Part shown: positions 25,352 through 39,200 of the stretch, piece after piece | Position numbering within the stretch: position 1 is the first letter of the stretch | Layout of the letters: every line of letters begins with the position of its first letter | Notes under the pieces: generated by a model | The model's database searches: none | Seen by the model: only the letters and a program-made list of their open reading frames with translations | What the model was told of the DNA's origin: nothing | Translations under genes and position numbers: made by a program | Assembly: GCA_034336665.1 (NCBI GenBank) | Contig: JAPFBE010000002.1 | Span: 79,800,905-79,864,904, forward strand | Direction of reading: 5' to 3' | Source of the DNA: Luscinia megarhynchos | Taxonomy: Eukaryota > Chordata > Aves > Passeriformes > Turdidae | Length of the DNA stretch: 64,000 nt

Positions 25352-25939
25352 GACCTCTTGTGGTTTGGGTTTTAAGCCTGTTAAAAAGGCTGGCAGTAGG
25401 CAGTAGTTGAGTCATTTGTATAGAAGAGTGCTGGTAAATTATTCTGGACTTCCTATATCAATTTAATCAGCATAGTCTTTGAAGTTCAGTGTTTAGTGTC
25501 ATAGCAATCAAAGCTGAAATTGTGTATAAAGTCTGATTGAAATATTTTATGCAGCTTTCTATTATATGCTCTCTGTAATATGAACTTTGTAATATGCTAG
25601 TCTGAGCCTGCCTGGATGATTCTTTGCCTTCTCATAAGTAATACGGAAAAACAGCAACAAGAATTGCAGACTCTCCTATCTTCTCCAAATTAAATAATAT
25701 AAAAGCCTAGTTTCTACTTCTGACCTGACTAATGCTCTCCCTATTCCAGTGCAGCATTTCAGATAGCAGCCGGAATCATGCTTTGAGAAATCACACAGGG
25801 AGAAAGAACAACTTGTTCAGGGACAACATTTTCTTTTATTCTCCTGTAATGTTAAGGTTGGGCAGTCACCTGAAGCTGGAAGGCTTGCATTTTGTTTTTA
25901 AGATCTTTTGTGATATGACTAAACACTTGCATTTCCTTA

Positions 25940-26085
25940 ATAAATAGCTCATCCTTTTCTGAATTCCTTCAACCTTTTGGCATCAGTAACAATCCCTGAT
26001 AATGAGTTTCACTGGTCAAAGGAGTGAAGGATTCCCTTTTAACCAAAGTTCAAGTGTCTCTCTTTCTGTTTCCCTTTAGACTGTT
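25940..26085 (-). mobile_element. Old CR1/L3-type LINE 3' scrap
   Basis: The stretch from CTGAATTCCTTCAACC through AATGAGTTTCACTGGTC and ATTCCCTTTTAACCAAAG follows the antisense 3' region of ancient amniote CR1 elements. It is short and diverged, and recognition is from memory. Confidence 0.4.
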
Positions 26086-28977
26086 TTGTTCCATTGCATG
26101 AAAAAATAATTGAGTGTGTCTGGATTTCTAGCTTGGACCACTCATTAAATTGTGCATCACTAACTCACCTGCAGCTTGTCTGTCCCTGAGCACTGGAAAG
26201 TTGAAACATTTTCATTAGCATGGGGCAGAAGGCTTACAAGGCAGAAAAGAGAGAGGTGTCTACTCTGACAGCCAGGGTTCTCCTGCTCCTCCATTCCTGG
26301 AGTTCAAGCCAGTGGCTGTGGTGGGCTCAGATGTAGCTCCTGTGCCCTGAGAGGGAAAGAGATTGAATCATTGCTGTGAGACTTGTCAAAGAACTTGGGT
26401 GCACAGAAGGGACATCTTGTTTCTTGTTTCTTCATGCTTGCTCTTCACAGCAGTCAGCTTTAAAACCTTCATTGATAAAATTGCCTCCTTGTTTCTTCTT
26501 CAGTCAGTTCAGAAAAAGCCCTCAATGAACACTAACAAACGCAAAACTGCCTAACAGGGTGAGACAGAGAACAGATAGAAAAATCTTCCTATATGAGGCA
26601 ATAAACCTGGATTCATTATCTATGCCAAAGGAGGAGTTTGAGAAAGGAACCCCAGATAGTGCAAATCTACTCTGAGCTTGTTAAATCCTAAACACATTTT
26701 TTTTTCCTTTGTAGAATTCTTTTGTCCTTTTAATGAACAAAAGTCTTCTTACTTTTGTTAATATCTTCTATTCCTGAAGAAAATATGCAAAGAACGTGCT
26801 TTGTGAGAAGGGAAAGGTAGATAGGGAGAGTTAGATGTTGAGATAATTAGACATTTTCCATACATTCTTACTTTTTCTGATAGTGATACTGACTTCAAAT
26901 ATCTAAGTGCTAGAAAATACTCATCTGTTTACTTCCAAGGAGCAAAAGCAATTTAAGACTGATGTTTTGTTTCTATCATTTCTGTAGAGAACAGGTACCT
27001 AGACTTGTAAAATTGCCTTGAATTTTTTGGAGACAAACAGGAGAGGGTACATGGGTTCTGCTTGAGATTTTCTTAAGTTTTACTAAAAATAATTTAGGAT
27101 TTCTTACTTCTAAGATAATGTTCTTGCCAATTTGCTTCCTTAGTATCTCTTTAGAGGACAACAAATTAAACCATGCCAGTTTTGTGGGATGTTAAAAATA
27201 TGCTAGAACTCCATGTGCTAGTTCCTACATATACTGGGCTTCACAGTTTCATGAAACCAGCTCTGGAACTGTAAAAAGGGGCACAGGCAGGGAGTTAGTT
27301 CTCCATGCTGAGATTTAAGGAGTGTGCTTATGTGGATCTCTTGAGCTCAGTGAGGCTGAAAGACAGTCACAGAATTAAAAGTGTACAAACATCTTTCACT
27401 ATCCATAACACTCGGACTGCTACATGCATGGATTCTGTTATAAATTGAACCCTCAATAGAAATAAAGCTGGGGGGGAGGCTCTTTTTTTTCCCTGTAAAT
27501 ATAGGTATCTCTCTTCACCGCATTAGAAAGCCTTGGGAGAGCTGTAGTAGAATATTTGTAGAGGGGACCCTGTAGACTTCAATAGAAACATCACTGTATT
27601 TTTAATGCAGTCTATTGATTTAAAGTGAGCATGATATTTCCTCTTCTAAACTCCTTTATCAAAGCTATTTTATTTTGACTCTTGACTGAAAGCCATTGTA
27701 ACTCCTGGCAGTTCTTTCAGTGTTTACAGACATTAATGTAAGTTGCTGGCGAAAGCATTTCTCTGTCTGCTTGAGTTAGGGATCATCAGTAGATCCGTGT
27801 TAATGGCATGCTCTTGGGAGCTACTGGAACTAATTTTATTTTAGGTGGGCTGGGATAGATACCATGCAGCTGTACTTCTACAAAAGGTCTGAAATTATAG
27901 TGATATTTGTTTTCTGATCACCTGTTGCTGCCGTGCTTTTTGACACCTCTCCCCTGCATTTTATTCCCATGAGTCACCACAGTTCACTGCTGATTTCTAT
28001 AACAAATGACATGGAAAAAAGGTGACTTATTGACTGTAGAAGTCTGAAATTTTAGTGCATTATGTAGTTTCTAATTGCTGGATGCTGCCTGTGGAAGACA
28101 TAAGGTTGTGTCCTTGCATCCTAAACACTGGACATGCTCTCCAGCACAACTGCCTCACAGTGTGCTTAAGCTGCTGGTTCTTTGTCACAGTGCAGGTGGC
28201 AGCAGCATCAGTGAGCCAGTCCCAGTCTCATCACCTGCTGCCTGTCTTGCTCATGTCTGCATGCACCTTCCTCACACAGCTGTTGCTGTTTAAAGTATCT
28301 TCTGATATCTGAAATTATGTTTTGTAAGCCCACAGCAGGGACTCCAGGTACTGCTCAAATTTCTGGATGTCTCTTCCATAATATTTCCTCTTGGCTTCAT
28401 ACATTCTGTGGTCTCTATAAAGCAGTTATTTTCCTCCCCTTCATTGATTAAAAAGTGGATGTAATTCCATCTGGCTACCAAAGAAGTAAGATTTTGGGTT
28501 TTTTTAAAAATAATTATTTTATTTCCATATCAGAATAAGTGGACAGTTGGGCATTTTTTGGACTTTCTGTTGGATCCAGTGTGTTGTTAGGACACTCTGA
28601 ACACCATCCTGCAGGAACTGAGCCCAGAGGCACAACTGGCGCTGATCATGGGGTTCACCAACAGCCCCAACAGGGCAGGTGATAAACCAGAGGGGACCAG
28701 GAACACAACTGGACCCCCCAGGAAGCATGGCTGGAGACTGGCTTTGTTGTCCACTGGGACAGAGACTGATGACCCCAGGCTGACCTGGGTGGGTCCTGGG
28801 CCATGGGCAGGGGTGTGGAAAGGCCCAGATTGGGGCTGTGCAGGTCAAAAAAAGCCTGTTAGTGTCCCTGGAGCTCCTCTACTGAGCCTCTGGGATTGCT
28901 CTGGAGCTGCAATCAGCTGTAGAACCAGTGGTCACAGTTCTGACTTGATAGTGCAAAGTCTTGGATTTTATTATTTT

Positions 28978-29640
28978 TGAACACCTGCCATTGGCAGAGT
29001 GGGAGCTTCAGATAAAGTTTATTAAAGGAGCCTTCCTGTTGGGTCACAGGGTGTAGAAAAGATCCCCATACTTTTTAAACTCCTCATAGAGGAGTCTGGG
29101 TATGGCTAGATCCAGTCTTAACCCCAGGCTTTGTCAACAGTTTATATCTAAATGATTATATAGGTATAATTGAACCTTCATACAACTTTGTCCCACAGGA
29201 TAAAGGACTGCAAACCACATATATTTGAAGAAATATATATGTAATTTTTTTATTATTATAATGATTAGACAAAACTATCTTAATCAGAATTGTTTACTAC
29301 ACAATATAGGAGCTATAACAACTATTATAGTACACCATGAAGCAATATTGAAGTAATTGTATTGAAGCTAACAAAAAAATATTTATTTATATTTAATGAT
29401 TATTAACAGATCGATGTTACTCACCCATATGAATGACCATGGGCTAGTTCATTTCACTCAGCCTTGAAAGGTAACCCTGAAGGGCATCCCCACTCAAGGG
29501 AGAAGTCTCCACACATGCACTCTATGAAGGGGTATGGCAGAGGACCCTGCTGTTTGGGCCTGGGTGATTGACTGTCAGCCATTATGTCTCCAGGCCAGCT
29601 GTGCCAGCTCAGCAGCTTTAGATAAACTATCAGCAGTGTC
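28978..29640 (-). mobile_element. Probable endogenous-retrovirus LTR
   Basis: Read on the minus strand, the right-hand part (about 29640-29450) is moderately GC-rich. An AT-rich middle follows, then TTTAATAAACTTTATC with a polyadenylation signal (complement of 29018-29023), and the element may end in the avian-type TTCA at 28978. This matches LTR organisation and resembles a passerine family from memory. A duplicated target site was not found. The preceding stretch 28520-28977 also contains an AATAAA on the minus strand and may belong to the same insertion. Confidence 0.42.
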
Positions 29641-31379
29641 ACTTGTTCCTTTCTCCATGCATTTTACCAGATCTATCACATTTTCATCTCACTATCAGGA
29701 TGTTTAACTACGGGATTGAGTCAGACTCGGTGTCAGCATTGTTCAACACCAAAGGCAGCACGAATCCCCCTTCTTCATTTACCACTGAAAGCTTTGCAAA
29801 TAGGACACTGTTCTAGTTATTTTACCCCATTCCAGGGAGAGCATCTTGCTACAACCCACTGCTGAATGGCCATGGACATGTTTCAGTTTCTCCATCCGTA
29901 AAGGGAGGACAGTGTGTCTCACTGGGAAGATACAGGGCTTGGCAGCTTCCTGAAACTTTTTGTAATTAAAATGCTTTCTAAGCATTGCTAATTGGTTGTT
30001 ACACTATTTGTTGCTGAAGAAATGCAGAACATCTTGAAGGAAATTTCGGCCCTATCAAAGGAGCACAGGAATCTCTTTTGCTTTTCCTAGAATGGAGATT
30101 TCAGTTCTCATACCAACTGCATATACCAACAGGGAATATTTTTTTATGCTCCTGTCCTTGATTGTGTGTCCTTGGAAAATGTTACATCAGTAAGTTTTTA
30201 GACACACTGAATTTATGCATTAAAGCATTTTTCAAAATTCAGCAGTCACATCACTTTCAAAACAAAAGGAAAATCCTGATGAGCACAATACACCCAACTG
30301 TGCACACATTTCTGGGAGAAAGAGGGAGCAAACAAACACATGGTGTATTTCACTTGCACTGCTGACAACACAGCTGGAAAGTGCTCAGATGATCTCAGGA
30401 GAACAAACTGATAGAAGAGAAAAGTAATGCACTAAAGAGCATTAGAGAGATTCCTACTGACTGCAGCAGACTCCAGCTCAGGCAAACACAATCTATGTCT
30501 TATACAGAATTTAAGGCAATGCTGACAATCATATAATCTCAATCAGGACATATCCATAAGGAGAAAGTAGAGTGCCTAGGTCAGTATTTTATGAGTTTTT
30601 GTGGCTATATCTCTACCCAAAAAATATGTCTGTACAACAGCAACACTCTATACATTTATGGTTTCTGATTGCTTGGCTTTTTTGAGTACTCTTCTTAGGT
30701 AACATATTTATTACTGGCTTATGTCTTCTAGCTTTCCTCAAAGGAATATAAAACAGAAACTAGGTTGCGATATGGAGTTATGCATAATGTTCAAACCCAG
30801 TAAGATTTATGGAATGTAACTTCAAATTTTGTTAGTCATCTGATGGCTTCAAAACCAAGAGAAAGCAAAGACCATGCTACAGCATTCCTAACACGAAGCT
30901 ATTACACTATACTATGTAAAAATGCAGTAATGATGATCTCTAACCCCCTCTAGACAATGTCTATCTGCTTCTTTTCTTATTGTTTACCATGCTGTCTAAT
31001 TTTCTTTTGCTGTAATTCAGATCTATTTACCCAGTGGATCTGGAGGAAAGTCTGTTGTCTTGTTCTTTTCACTCGCTTTTCTGCTCCTAAAGACTAAAAG
31101 CACCTCCCCCTACCTTTTCCTTGTTAAGCAACCCCAGTTTTTTCCCTGTCCTACATTCCAGATGTCTGACTACCCTCTGTTCTGATGCAGGGTCCTTGCC
31201 CCCAGGACTTTTCCTTGTACATTTTAGAAGGATTTTGAATCCCTTCTGCAGAGGGAGGGCAAGGGAGGATAGTTAACACGTCTAATACCCAAGTTTCTAC
31301 AGCACTGCCCACCATCATGCAGCCACAAAAATGAGCTTATGGGATTCCACTGAGTCGTGTTCAGTTAATTCAAGTGTTA

Positions 31380-32110
31380 TACCCAGACTCCTTTCTGAGC
31401 AGTTGTCACTTACTCAGTTGTTTGCCTCATGCTCTTCTGAAGTTCTTCACAAATGTGTTTCTCTAAGCTTTTTGGTGCTGAATTGTGCTCTGTTGTCTGA
31501 ATTCTGCTCTAGTTGGTCAAAATAATTTTAATCTTATTTCCCAAAGTGCCCACAAACTTGGCATTGTCTGCAAATTAGAGAAAGGTAGGAGTTACAAGTG
31601 ACTTGAAATAATACTGGAAATACAAGTGACTTTCAACAATACTGGAAAACACTAATCATTATATCTTCTGTGCTAGCTGTGAATCCCTAAATCCATGACA
31701 GCTGTTCTTTCAATACAATTATCCAGCTGGCAGTGAATTCACCTTCCTACACATTCAACCAAACCAGGTTTTCCTTGCTCATTTATGAGAATCTCATAAT
31801 GTCCAAAGGTGTACTAAGATGCAGAGATGTTTTCTACTGCTTCTGCCCTTTCCATAAGACCTCTTAGTCTGTCAGAGAAGGAAAATAAAATAAATTACTT
31901 ACAGTTTGTCCTTGACAGGCCCATGGTGATTGTTACTTGTCACCATACAAATTTGAAGTGTTAATGGGGAGACTGCTTGATTATCTGTTCTTTTGTTCTT
32001 AAATCTCACAGTCTGTCTAGAAATTGACCTTCCTGCTTTGAAAATGCATGAACTGTGCTTGCTCTTTTCTCGTCTTGAGCTCAATCTATTCTCAGCAGTT
32101 TTCAAAGATT
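31380..32110 (-). mobile_element. Ancient CR1/L3-type LINE fragment, antisense
   Basis: Several blocks match the antisense RT to post-RT part of old amniote CR1 elements in the right order. These are the 'AAACTTGGCATTGTCTGCAAAT' type block at 31556-31577, 'TTTATGAGAATCTCATAATG' at 31782-31801, 'CTACTGCTTCTGCCCTTTCC' at 31835-31854, and the block just after 31900 that corresponds to the RT core. Alignment is patchy and heavily diverged, so it is much older than the CR1 copies near 3840 and 58293. The left edge may begin nearer 31140. Confidence 0.52.
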
Positions 32111-33164
32111 GCTAACAGATCTGGTATCAGCTAGACTTGATGGAATTTACCTATCAAAAAGGATTTCTCTTACCTGAGAAATTCTCTAGCCTGTTATGTC
32201 TTGAAATAACCTGTATTTCTACACCTTCTTGTTGCTGTTGGTAACCTGTGATCAGATTAGGATGACTTTGAAGTGAGAACCAAAGCAATAAAATCCATCT
32301 TTTTAAGTGTACTGCTTTCAGCTTTCTTCTTTCCATTTTCTTCTTCACCAGTTATCTTCCTAGTTCTGTAGAATAAGCTTTTAGCCTGGCTGCATTATTT
32401 CATGCTAAGCAATCTTCTTTTCTGCAATTAGCTCTCTTCACTTCAAAGCAATATGAGCATTTTGTTCAGATTTGTTTTAAAATACAGTGCTTTTGGCTTC
32501 CTCTCCAATCCGTTCTTAGCTGATACTTGACAATCCGCTTCTACTGAATCGCTTTATATTCTTGGCATTTAATTCACTTACTGCATTTCATAGCCAAGGC
32601 CTTGGTGGTTGTGAGTGTCCATCTGTGCCATATGACACAGGAATGTGGGCTCACATTGCCACCCCCTCTCACCTCTCATTTAGGAGCTTACCTGATCCAG
32701 CACCTCCCTCACTCATGGCCTCTTAAAACACAGCCCTGTCTAGTAATTGAGCTCCTCTTTCATCATACAGCAATTTCACAGGGTGTGTCCTCAATTCTAG
32801 TTTTGCCATGCTGGTAGTCCTTGATTGCAGCACCCATTTGTAATAATCTCAAAATGACTGGTGGATATGCTAACATGTTTTATAGTCTAAAACAACAGTG
32901 GTAACTTTTCTGGTGTGGAATAGAGTCAGAAGGAAAAGAGGCAACCTATATTTTGTTTAATTTTCATGCTGCCACTTAGGGAAGAAGCAAGTCCTGTTAA
33001 CACCAAATTAGAGAAATTAATTGCAGTGTTAGTTAAATACTACAGTTGCTCAGTTGGAAAAGTCTCTATCATAGCTGGTGTGAAGCATGTGGGTATGTGC
33101 TGCCCAGAGGTTTTTCATGCATTACTTTCACAGACTGATCCTTTTCCCTTTTTCCTCTCTGTAG

Positions 33165-33276
33165 ATTATAAATTCGGTGGTCTTGCTGATTCTGCTGAGC
33201 GCCCTGACTGATCCTGACCAGTACCACCTGACTAGTGCTGAGTTAGGGGGTGAATTTGAATTTATGGATGATGCCA
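33165..33276 (+). CDS. LAPTM4B: LAPTM4B exon 2
   Basis: This encodes residues 33-69 plus the first base of codon 70 (Asn, completed by exon 3), so it ends in phase 1 before a GTAAGT donor at 33277. It finishes the first membrane segment (INSVVLLILLSAL) and carries the lumenal loop with DPDQY and the acidic ELGGEFEFMDDA, which matches human ELGGDFEFMDDA. The acceptor is TTTTTCCTCTCTGTAG. Confidence 0.96.
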
Positions 33277-36200
33277 GTAAGTACAAATTCCCTAATTACT
33301 AGCACTCATTGCTCCAGCATTTATGTAACTGTCCTGTCATTTCAGTAATTACTCTCCTTTCAATTATTGCTTCACCTTTGTATCTTGCAGATGCCTTTTT
33401 ATTGTAAAAGATGTCATGGCACAGTTCAAACTTGTTTCCTAGTAGAAACCTTATCTGACACCTGCCTATTAATAATCAATCCATCTGCTCTGCTGTGTCC
33501 TGACTTGGCAGGAGCAGAGCCAGCCCTTGGCAGGGAGATTTATCCCTGAGCATGGTGCTGAAAGCCCCAGGGGGATTTTACAGGACAGAGGGAGATAGGG
33601 AGTCTCTGCACCTCCCAGCACCACATCCCAAGTGCCTGCACATGCACAGGAGCCCACGCTGCTGTTCAGACTGAGTGCCTTCATTCATCTTGGATGTATT
33701 TATGCAACCCCGTGTGCATGTGGCATGACTTGCACAAACCTGCTCAAATAGATGCAAATACAAATATCAACTGTATAGTCACAGGCATATTAGCAATAAC
33801 ACAGAGCAATTCCTTCTCTTACTGAAAGGCATAATAGAAAATCTTCAATATTGTTTCAGAGAAGGGTGAGTTAGGCCATTTATGTCTCCTACAAAACCTT
33901 CTGTCCTTTGCAAATGTTTCCTTGTTCCATAACGTTTTCAGATTATTTGGTGGTTTGTTGATTTAACTATATAATTCATATCTAGTAAAGTTTTCTCTCA
34001 ATGTGATTTTGATAAAAATGTCAGTTTATTTTCATTTCTGCTCACAAGATTGTTACATTCAGCATTTCCAACAGCAGTCTAAACAGCGTCTGTTGCTAAT
34101 CACACTGGTATCTTCCTGCTCAGAGTCCCCCCACCCATAGCTAAAGGTTTTAATCCTTTCCTCATTCCTACTGAAGTCAATAAAAGTGTCAGTAGGAGAA
34201 GCAATAGCCCCACGCATGAGAAATTGCCCATTGTTGTGTCAGAGATGCTGGGTATCATTTAAGGGATCCTTGTTTCCACAAGGTCTTTAATGCAAATATG
34301 CCTTGAGGGTCTACATTGGATTAATGATAAGGGGTGATACTACTCTATTGTGTCTTCATTGAAAAACCACCTGCAACTTCCAACTAACAATCTTTTTATA
34401 TAACTGGATTTAAGAAAGTAAGGACCATAGGAGATACAGATGGGCTCCTAGCTGATTTTGACATATTAAAACTGACTGCCTTGTCCTAATTCTCAGAGAT
34501 TAACCTTGGTAATGACTGTCTGTCACTGTGGTTTTATATAGCCGACATCAGAGGCCTGCCAGCGCCCAAGGCTTTTAAATTGTAATTCTGTTTTGTAATG
34601 CAGTAGCTGTCAGATAAAGTACATTGGGGATTTCCATCTACACTTGAAAATTGTATTTTCTGTATATTTTTATCAAGGCTTCTGAAGTGAACTCTGCAAG
34701 ACTGTGAAAGGATGGCTTATGGGCCAAGCAACCTCATTTCCATTTGGTAAAGGGAACATTTCACAGGCAGTTAAATTACGAATGAACACTTGAATTGATG
34801 TCTCCTTTTATTCTTTGACTCCCTCTGGTTTGGTGCCTTACTGAGTAAAAGGCAGTTGAATCAAGCTACTGATTTTTATGGTTACTGGAAATAGCTGGCA
34901 GGAGATAATTTCTTGCTTCTTTTCTTTAAGCGTGACTGTATTTGTTCAAATGCAATGAAATATTTTATTATTAGATAAATCATCAGAAAAACTTCCACAT
35001 ACTCTTTTTTTTTCCTGCTTTTATTTGTCATTCTTGCAGAAATGTTTTTCAGGGTAGCTGCATGCACTGAAACTGTGTATGAAATTCAGGAAGATACATA
35101 ATTTTTCTTGCTAAAGAAGGTTCTAAAGTTGTTATCTATATGTACTTCTGTTGACAGATAACATTAATAACACAAACAGTAATAGCCATTATTCTCATTA
35201 CTATTGATGCTCCTATCAACAACAAAAAATGCAGACACAGAGTTGACGTCTAAAATTTGTCACTCCCTTTCTCTCTCTTCTGTAAGAGGATCCCTCATAA
35301 AAGATCTGAAAACATCATCTGGCAAAAAAATTATCAGCTGTGTCACAGTAGTCAAATTAAGTTAATGACAGGTTTCCCTTGACTTCCAAGAAACCAGGAC
35401 TCCCCCAGTATTTGTATTCAGATTTATTTCTATCTGTGCCTGGTTTATGGAGAATTTTCAATTTTCTCTTCCAGAAGTGGGAAAAGTTCCTGCCATCTGC
35501 AGAGCCACAGCCAATCCAGTGCAAACTGCTTGAAAATACCAGTGCAACATCAGTTCTAATTCCAGGATTTAGTGTGGTTCCAAGGGCATTGCCAGAGGCT
35601 CAAAAATACCTGTTTGATTAGTCAGAGAAAGGATTTACCTGAACACTTAGAAAAAAGCTCTAGGCTATTTATTTTCCCTTCTATTCTGGAAAAGGAAGCA
35701 AGAGGGAAGAAAGTCTGCCAAGGCTTAGCCATGTGGCAGAGGGAGGTACTGGAAGACACCAGTGTGTGTGGTTTGTGTACATCCCAGAGCTGGGTAAAAT
35801 GCTGGCTTTCCTCCTGTGCTGGGTATTCAGCTGAGCCCATTTAGTCTCATCTTTCTTTTTATTATTTCCTGAGGGAGTTTAAAACCTGGACTGGGGAAAA
35901 TTAGAAATGTGTGAGCTGCTCAATGTAATACTGCTGCTGTTAAAAGACTAATAATCTCAGAGCAGGAGATGGAAAAGCCCTATAATTCATTTTGACTTCC
36001 CAGAGGGTTTTGCCTGAGCCTTCTGTTCAGCTTCTTCAGATACACAGACCATCATCCTGACACGTCAGCAGCCCAAACAAGCAGTGGGTGTTGTTGCTTG
36101 GTTTTGTTTATTGTTTATTTTGTTTATTTTGCTTTATTGTCATAGTGGCAGAGATGTGTTTGATACTTCACAGGCCACATGACAACAAGGATTGAAATCC

Positions 36201-39200
36201 TCTGCATGCCCTACAAAAATGGAGGGGAACTTTCACACTGATGTCAGCAACTCTGGGTCAAAATCTTCCTGTGTCCCTGCCCTGGGATAGGCAGACAGGA
36301 CAAGCAGACATCTCACGATGGGAGAATGATGTGATGATCTCTCTGCTTAATATGATATGCACCCAGGACTTAAAAATATTAATTCAAATAGACAAAATTT
36401 ATAAAGAAATCTACAGACAGCAGGCTTGGACTTCTGCTGGGGGATAAATGGAAATGGTGGAGTAGGTACATCCCATCCCATCAACACCACCTATGTAGTA
36501 CAAGTCCCAAATGCAAGGAGGAAGAGAAAACTAGATGCCTTCCCAGCATAGGATATTCAGGGTGGCATATTCCCCTCTAATTTTATACTCTGGAGTAAAT
36601 GTGCTGGGCTCAAAGGTGCAGAATACTCTTTCCTTCTCACTGCCTCCTTTCTTTGCCAGGGAGAAAATGCTGCTGCTGTGCAGGTTGTGACCCAGGAGGC
36701 TGCATGGTGGCTGGCAGCAGTGGCATCAAGCTTGCACAAGCAGCCTGGAGGAGAGAGCAAGGCAGTAATCCTTAGCTGGCAATCAGGAGGCTCTTGGATA
36801 AGTAAGGCTGGGAGAGTAGAGGAAACTGCCTGAGGATTTCAGGCTGCTGATCAGCAGCTTTCTGGCCCCTGCTGTCAAAGCTGTGGGCCAGCAATTAACT
36901 CCAGGGCTGGAGCAGATGATGAGGATTTGAGGTCTTCATCACTCCACATAAGTCCTGGCTCAGGGACTTGCTGGCCCTGCTCCTCCCTGTTCCTGCAGGA
37001 CCCACCATCAGCCTCTTCTGTAAGAGAGGGGAAAGCAAGGAAATTCTTCTGAGGTGGATTCAAGGGAGCTTGAGCTGCAGTTTGCTGTGCACACAAGTAC
37101 CCCATGACAAGAGCTCTGCCCAGCCCCTGCAGCATCTTCTCTGCAAAAAGGAAAGTGGGATGTCACTGCAAGGTATAAGAATTAAAAAAGTCAATCAGTT
37201 TCTTTAAACCCAAGGAGAAAACTCAAAAAACCTTCTAGGACAATAGGCTGGATAACCCCTTCAGCAGTCCTAGTATAGCCCTTCTAGCCATGAATGCCAT
37301 AGAAAGCACAGCATGGCTGCAAAAAAATCACACACCCCTGTCAGTTTGTGCTGCATATCTAGTTTCATTCTGATTAATTGAAGCTGACACAGCTCAAAAA
37401 ACTCAATGAAGCCTTAAACGAGAAAGAACTAGCTTGAGCCAACTAGGACTTGGCATGGTGGAGCACAGTTAGGGAGACTAGAGACAGGGAGTATGAGTGT
37501 GTCAGACCAGATCTTCAATGTCAAGTTCATCACAGTGTGCTGGGCTCTGGCTCTGAGCCAGTACTGCCACAGTCACCAGCAAATTGGAACCAGCACCAGC
37601 AAATCGAGTCCTGCATCTGCTGCAAATGACAATGACAGCAGCTTCCCTGTGGATGTAGGAAGTAAGTGGTTGGGATCAAGAACAAATGAATAAGCAGTGA
37701 CCCCAAACTGATGGTCAGAATCAAAATATTGATCCAAGAGCCCCTTTAGAAAAGGTTCAGTTGAATTTAGTGGCTACAGCAGCCATTTTCACTTCTCTCC
37801 TTTTCTTTCATTACCTCAATTGTACCTGGTCTGTTCAAAATAATTTTGATTTCACAGGATGTATGTAGGCAGCCAGAGTAAATGGCCACACAGCCAGAGG
37901 AGTCTTAAGAAGCTGCAGTACCTTTTATTAGTAGAGGTAGATTTGTGGATACTTCTTCCTCTTGAGGGCAGAATTCAGATCGCTTCTAAGGCACAGCACA
38001 GCCTTTACAGCTCCCAAAAACCTGGAAACTGGTCAAGGTAATGCAGCTCAAACATTGCACTGGTTTTCTGGATTCTCTAGACATTCTAACAGGAGAAGGA
38101 GGTGCCTTTGAAGAGCAATTTGGGATGCCCTGAGATATCATTCCCTCCTGAGCAGGGAGCCCAGCTGCCTCCCACTGGCATTGTGCAGCACCCATGAGCT
38201 GAGTTGCACGGAGCCAGTGTGAAAGAAATGGGGAGTGCCAGGGTGAGCTAAACTCACTGCTAAGTGCAGGCTTCTCTCCTGGCTGAGATCTGCTTGTTTT
38301 GACAATAAGGCAAAGATTCAAGCATTTGTACTGTGAGAAAGGACATCTGTGCTCCAGGGCCTCATCCAACTACAGTGGTTTGAATGTGCTCCTCCAAGTG
38401 CCAGGAAAGGGCACTTTATCCTTCAAATTTAATCCATTATATTAGGGAATAGCCTGCCATAGGACTTCTTCTGTGGCATTTGACTCCCTGTGCAATCCTA
38501 GGGACAAACTTTGGGAGCAAGAGAGTGAGAACAAGAATGCTGAAACCTAGGGCACAGGCAGTGTTCTGGAAAAGGAGAGGCCTGAGCTCTGAAGTCCTTA
38601 ATCCTGCTGTTGGTAGGCACAGTGCCCAAGGAGCCAGAGAATATAAGCAGCTCTGGAGATGTCCTCACGTGCCAGCAGCAGTCTCCTTTTGCTCATTTTC
38701 CCTTCAACTTCTCAAGCCTCAGGTTCCTCTCTGCATCAAGGGCCAGCAGAAATCTGGATTAGTGCCATCTAGAGCAAAGTTTGTGTTCCCTCAGGTGCAG
38801 GAGGATCAAGAACTTGGTCTATTGTTTTCTGCATGGATAATCATTCTGGTAGGTTGGAAATAATGACAGACAAGGCTTAGTGCCTGTCCTTCCTCCTCAG
38901 CCATGACCTAGGTGAGCCTGCAGTGCTTCCTGGTGGTGACAAGTGAGACCTGTCCACAGATCCTTTCAGAGACTTGGGTGAAGGTTCCAGGACACGGACC
39001 CTGGATGGATGATGCATCCAGGGAGTTGAGTTGAGGACTGTCCCATACTGTGGGATGCTCCTCATCATGTGCTGGAGTTAGATGTTGTGGCATCTCTGTG
39101 ATGAAATGATGTCATCATTATACTTTGAATCCTTCCAAAGTCAGGGTGATGAACATCCTGAACACTGTCATGTGTTTGTGCATCCCAGAGGTCCTCCACA

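Larger units (their letters stand above)
15695..33164 (+). other. LAPTM4B: LAPTM4B intron 1
   Basis: A 17.5-kb intron with a GTAAGC donor and a polypyrimidine-CTGTAG acceptor. Its first 450 bases belong to the CpG island. Recognisable content is an LTR fragment at about 18130-18300, a full LTR at about 24300-25351, an old LINE scrap at about 25940-26085, a probable LTR at about 28978-29640 and an old LINE fragment at about 31380-32110. Unique patches worth note are a palindrome cluster at 22290-22359 and a CRE at 22698-22705. No independent gene is supported; open frames are short and lack splice context. Confidence 0.85.

Noticed and set aside
38480..38863. 127-codon plus-strand frame in intron 2
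   Set aside because: No recognisable domain, no splice context, and an equally long frame runs on the minus strand next to it (37986-38369).
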